DNA of 8,781 nt. It comes from an uncultured Asticcacaulis sp. Its GTDB lineage: Bacteria > Pseudomonadota > Alphaproteobacteria > Caulobacterales > Caulobacteraceae. Below the pieces are notes generated by a model that worked only from the letters and a program-made list of their open reading frames with translations, was not told the origin of the DNA and made no database searches. The stretch lies in assembly GCA_946482045.1 (NCBI GenBank), contig CAMLPZ010000179.1, positions 1-8,781 on the forward strand, in the 5' to 3' direction. Of the stretch, positions 6,464-8,781 are shown in pieces. Both the position numbers and the translations under genes were made by a program. How positions within the stretch are numbered: the stretch's first letter is position 1; each line of letters opens with the position of its first letter.

Positions 6464-7226
6464 CCTTTTTTGGCAGGTGCTCGATCACCAGCCACAAAAC
6501 AGCCGCCGCCAGCGGGAAGATCACCGGCCCGAACTGCCACAGCGACCCGCGCACCGCTTCGGGTAGTATCTGCTGCTGACCGAGGAAGAACGAGCCCGAG
6601 GCGATGAAGAGCGACATGCACATCCGCCACAGGTGACGCGATATCCGCGATACGCCGGTGATGGTACGGCGTAGAACGACATGCAGCTCGCCCCCCGCGG
6701 CCAACAGGCCCGTGACGATGAACAACACAAAGGCCTGAGGCGGTGAGCCATCGACCGTGCCGGACGGATCGCGCATGCCCTGCATCATGAAGTAAGCGCC
6801 TGCGGCCACCACGCTCAGCGCTATGGCGAGCCCGCCATACTCAATAAAACCCACCACAGGATCGCGCCGTTTCGCCGCCAGCCACGCCGTAACCAGCAGA
6901 TACAGCGCCAGGATGCCGGCGACGAAGTTCGGCCTCTGCCCGGTTTCCAGGAAGGGCGCAACGCCCGCGCCTACCGCATAGGCGATAAACATCGAGACAA
7001 AGAAGACCTTGCCGGCTGCGCGGTGAACAGGTCGGCCCTTCGGCGACAGGACGGCGACCGTCCCCGACAGAAGCCCAAGCGTTCCGCCGCCAATGTGCAG
7101 CCAGAGCAGCAGGGCCGCGCCCCAGTGCATCCAGACGGGCGCGTCGGGGGCAGGCTTGAGTGTTTCGGCAATGGCAGGCGCAGCCATCGCAGACGCCGCG
7201 AGGATCAGAAAAAGCAGTCGCATCAT
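6453..7226 (-). CDS. DUF2306-like multi-helix membrane protein
   Basis: 257 residues. The N-terminus (MMRLLFLILAASAMAAPAIA) looks like a cleavable signal, and about six or seven hydrophobic segments follow (roughly 36-60, 73-92, 101-118, 127-148, 165-180, 203-215, 232-249). The pattern LHIGGGTLGLLSG, then KGRPVHRAAGKVFF, then SRHLWRM, resembles the DUF2306 family of predicted membrane proteins, whose spaced histidines (here H44, H68, H182, H198) suggest a cofactor or metal site; function unproven. ATG 7226 or the adjacent ATG 7223 can start it. It lies three bases after the stop of the upstream gene, so translation is coupled. Its 3' end overlaps the OmpA-like gene by 11 bases in convergent orientation, and no terminator is seen for either. 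Confidence 0.87.
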   Translation of the reverse strand: MMRLLFLILAASAMAAPAIAETLKPAPDAPVWMHWGAALLLWLHIGGGTLGLLSGTVAVLSPKGRPVHRAAGKVFFVSMFIAYAVGAGVAPFLETGQRPNFVAGILALYLLVTAWLAAKRRDPVVGFIEYGGLAIALSVVAAGAYFMMQGMRDPSGTVDGSPPQAFVLFIVTGLLAAGGELHVVLRRTITGVSRISRHLWRMCMSLFIASGSFFLGQQQILPEAVRGSLWQFGPVIFPLAAAVLWLVIEHLPKKVRS

Positions 7227-7229
7227 GGC

Positions 7230-7628
7230 TCAGCTCCAGCGCTCCGCCGGACGCAGGGTATGCTTGAAAACATACCCCCATGGCACGATGATCAGAAAAG
7301 GCACCGCAAAGGCGCAGGCGAGGAGCGTGCCGATCACCCCCGGATCCATCGTCCCGGCCTGCCAGCGCGGCAGGGCCACCGACGCCGTCCAGATGACCTT
7401 CCAGCCGATTTCGACCAGCATGACCGGCAACATGCGCAACGGCGCAAAACAACCAGCTATCGACAGCAGGCCCAGTATGCTGAGCATGGCGATCGCCGCA
7501 CTTTCGCCGGCGGGCATGAAGACGACCTCACCGAAGAGTTTCGGCCAGAATTGCCAGGCAATCCCCACCACCATCAACAGGTAGCAGGCGCGAAGCAGGT
7601 AAAGCCGCACCAGCGACGGTTCTTTCAT
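7230..7628 (-). CDS. Small four-helix membrane protein of unknown function
   Basis: 132 residues from ATG 7628. This start is supported by GGGGAG five or six bases upstream on the minus strand and by the hydrophobic N-terminus MKEPSLVRLYLLRACYLLMV. A longer frame reaching 7841 adds an arginine-rich stretch that runs back into the divergent AraC gene and is not believable. Four hydrophobic segments are seen at about 8-26, 44-60, 65-85 and 98-121, with few charges in between. No known motif. It is the first gene of a two-gene operon with the DUF2306-like gene, three bases downstream, and is divergent from an AraC-family regulator, a common regulator-target layout. Confidence 0.82.
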   Translation of the reverse strand: MKEPSLVRLYLLRACYLLMVVGIAWQFWPKLFGEVVFMPAGESAAIAMLSILGLLSIAGCFAPLRMLPVMLVEIGWKVIWTASVALPRWQAGTMDPGVIGTLLACAFAVPFLIIVPWGYVFKHTLRPAERWS

Positions 7629-7660
7629 AGTATCTCCCCTGGCCGTATTGCCTTCGCCGG

Positions 7661-7681
7661 AAAAACAATACCGTTGTTTTT
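7661..7681. promoter_or_regulatory. Inverted repeat in the divergent promoter region
   Basis: AAAAACAA (7661-7668) and TTGTTTTT (7674-7681) are perfect arms around TACCG. It sits about 33 bases in front of the minus-strand operon start; TATTGT, read on the minus strand at 7670-7665, could be a -10 inside it. As RNA the stem would be all weak pairs except two, so an operator is likelier than a terminator. Confidence 0.45.
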
Positions 7682-7721
7682 TCTGAGGATATCGGCAACA
7701 GACGGAGAAACAATGACGCTG

Positions 7722-7754
7722 CGTAACAGCGGACTGACCAAACGTAACAGGGGG
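7722..7754 (+). promoter_or_regulatory. Direct repeats 21 bases apart, overlapping the AraC-gene ribosome site
   Basis: CGTAACAG occurs at 7722-7729 and 7743-7750, extended to CGTAACAGSGG in both. The spacing is exactly 21 bases, two helical turns, which is the usual layout of half-sites for AraC-type monomers. The second repeat runs into the GGGGG Shine-Dalgarno (7750-7754) used by the GTG start at 7760. A weaker relative, CGGCAACAG, is at 7693-7701. Bound protein would block its own gene and could act on the divergent operon. Confidence 0.55.
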
Positions 7755-7759
7755 ATGTC

Positions 7760-8779
7760 GTGCTTGAGGCAACCGTTTCCGCCGGATTGGTGTCCGGCCT
7801 GGCCGATTTCGCCGCTGCCAAGGGCGCGGATCGGGAGGCATTGCTTAAAGGCGTTGGCATTAACGCGCACCGCCTGAGCAATCCCGACAATCGCGTTGCG
7901 TTCCAGCTCTATATCGACCTGATGCGCGCCGCCCAGAAAGCGACCGGCAATCCGGCCCTGGCGCTGCATTACGGCGAACAGGTGGGCATGTCGGAAGTGT
8001 CCGTGCTGGGCCTGATCATGGAGGCGTCAGCCACCATGGGCGAAGCCTTCGTGCAGCTGCAACGCTATGGCCGGCTGGCGACCGAGTTTATCGACACCGA
8101 GGAAGGCCCCAGGGTCGAGCTGGCCTTCAGGGACGGCAAGATGTTCATGGTCTTTCACCGCCGCGATCCCAACGCATTTCCAGAAATGACCGAAGAGTCC
8201 TTTGCACGCCTTGTGTGCGGCCCACGCCGGTTCCTCGATCAGCCGCACGTACTGGGCGTGCACCTTACCCACATGGCGCCATCCTATGCTGCCGAATACG
8301 ACCGCATCTTCCAGTGCCCGGTGCATTTCAACAGCGGCTGGAACGCGCTCGAACTGCATCCGGAGATCACCGGCTGGAAGGTCGCCCAGAACCCGCGTTA
8401 CGTTTTCGGCGTCCTGACCAAACACGCCGATGCGCTGCTGGCCGAGCTGGATGCGGCCAGGACGGTGCGTGGCCAGTTGGAGGCCCTGCTCTTGCCCGTC
8501 ATACACCACGGCGAACTGAAGGCCGACACCTTCGCCGCGCAGATGGGTTTCAGCCGCCAGACCCTGTTTCGAAAGCTGAAGGATGAAGGCACAACCTTTG
8601 CCGGCGTGCTGGATGGCCTGAAGCGGCGCCTGGCCGAGGACTATCTGCGCGGCCACAAGGCATCGATCAACGAAGCCGCCTATCTGTGCGGTTTCTCGGA
8701 GCCTGCGTCGTTTGCCCGCGCCTTCAAACGCTGGACCGGCCAGACACCAGGACAGTTCTGCCGCACGGCGCGCGACTAG
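7760..8779 (+). CDS. AraC-family transcriptional regulator with PF12625-type N-domain
   Basis: 339 residues, complete. The N-terminal part (about 5-195) matches the ligand-sensing domain of OruR/ArgR-like AraC regulators (Arabinose_bd, PF12625): SAGLVSGLADFAAAKG, then the GNPALALHYGEQ block (63-74), GLIMEASATMGEAF and FQCPVHFNSGWNALEL (184-199). The C-terminal part (about 235-335) is the double helix-turn-helix: DTFAAQMGFSRQTLFRKLKD (256-275) and SINEAAYLCGFSEPASFARA (302-321), closing with the signature FKRWTGQTPGQF. The effector cannot be deduced. The start is GTG 7760: GGGGG lies five bases upstream, and the nearby ATG at 7755 is out of frame. It is divergent from the two-gene membrane operon, its probable target, and may repress itself through the 21-base-spaced repeats upstream. 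Confidence 0.94.
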   Translation: MLEATVSAGLVSGLADFAAAKGADREALLKGVGINAHRLSNPDNRVAFQLYIDLMRAAQKATGNPALALHYGEQVGMSEVSVLGLIMEASATMGEAFVQLQRYGRLATEFIDTEEGPRVELAFRDGKMFMVFHRRDPNAFPEMTEESFARLVCGPRRFLDQPHVLGVHLTHMAPSYAAEYDRIFQCPVHFNSGWNALELHPEITGWKVAQNPRYVFGVLTKHADALLAELDAARTVRGQLEALLLPVIHHGELKADTFAAQMGFSRQTLFRKLKDEGTTFAGVLDGLKRRLAEDYLRGHKASINEAAYLCGFSEPASFARAFKRWTGQTPGQFCRTARD

Positions 8780-8781
8780 AG

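Noticed and set aside
7230..7841. Longer version of the small membrane protein (203 residues)
   Set aside because: The extra 71 residues are basic, overlap the AraC gene on the other strand and would include the divergent promoter; ATG 7628 has a proper ribosome site.
7023..7877. 284-codon plus-strand frame opposite the membrane operon
   Set aside because: Its product is a run of Arg, Gln and His without hydrophobic core, while the minus strand gives two coherent membrane proteins.

Overview
The window is about 60-65% G+C by eye, with close-packed genes, an OmpA-like protein with an alanine/proline-rich linker, a chitobiase-type hexosaminidase, and strong third-position G/C preference. This fits a free-living alphaproteobacterium. 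Caulobacterales (Caulobacter/Asticcacaulis-like) is my best guess, but nothing here proves the lineage.

Layout. Left block, minus strand (1-1086): a PadR-family repressor gene and, overlapping it by 4 bases, a five-helix membrane protein that runs off the left edge. A pair of near-identical dyads (TACG-N3-CGTA) lies in front of padR. Centre, plus strand (1287-6463): a large exported GH20 beta-N-acetylhexosaminidase closed by a near-perfect rho-independent terminator; a 380-base gap; a secreted von Willebrand factor A (VWA) protein whose Shine-Dalgarno can pair with an upstream GACCTC and which is preceded by a possible 11-codon leader ORF; then an outer-membrane beta-barrel with an OmpA-type peptidoglycan-binding C-domain. 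Right block: a two-gene minus-strand operon of membrane proteins (7628 to 6453), the second DUF2306-like, divergent from a complete AraC-family regulator (7760-8779).

How the parts work together. The hexosaminidase would split chitin-derived oligosaccharides in the periplasm or outside the cell. The VWA and OmpA-like proteins are both envelope proteins in the same direction, but with 177 bases between them I cannot say they are co-transcribed. The left block looks like a self-controlled PadR-membrane protein unit, and the right block like an AraC regulator beside a membrane operon it may control.

I see no mobile element, CRISPR array, tRNA or rRNA, and no clear new multi-gene system. The most interesting material is regulatory: the paired PadR dyads, the 21-base-spaced repeats in front of the AraC gene, and the leader ORF with masked ribosome site in front of the VWA gene.
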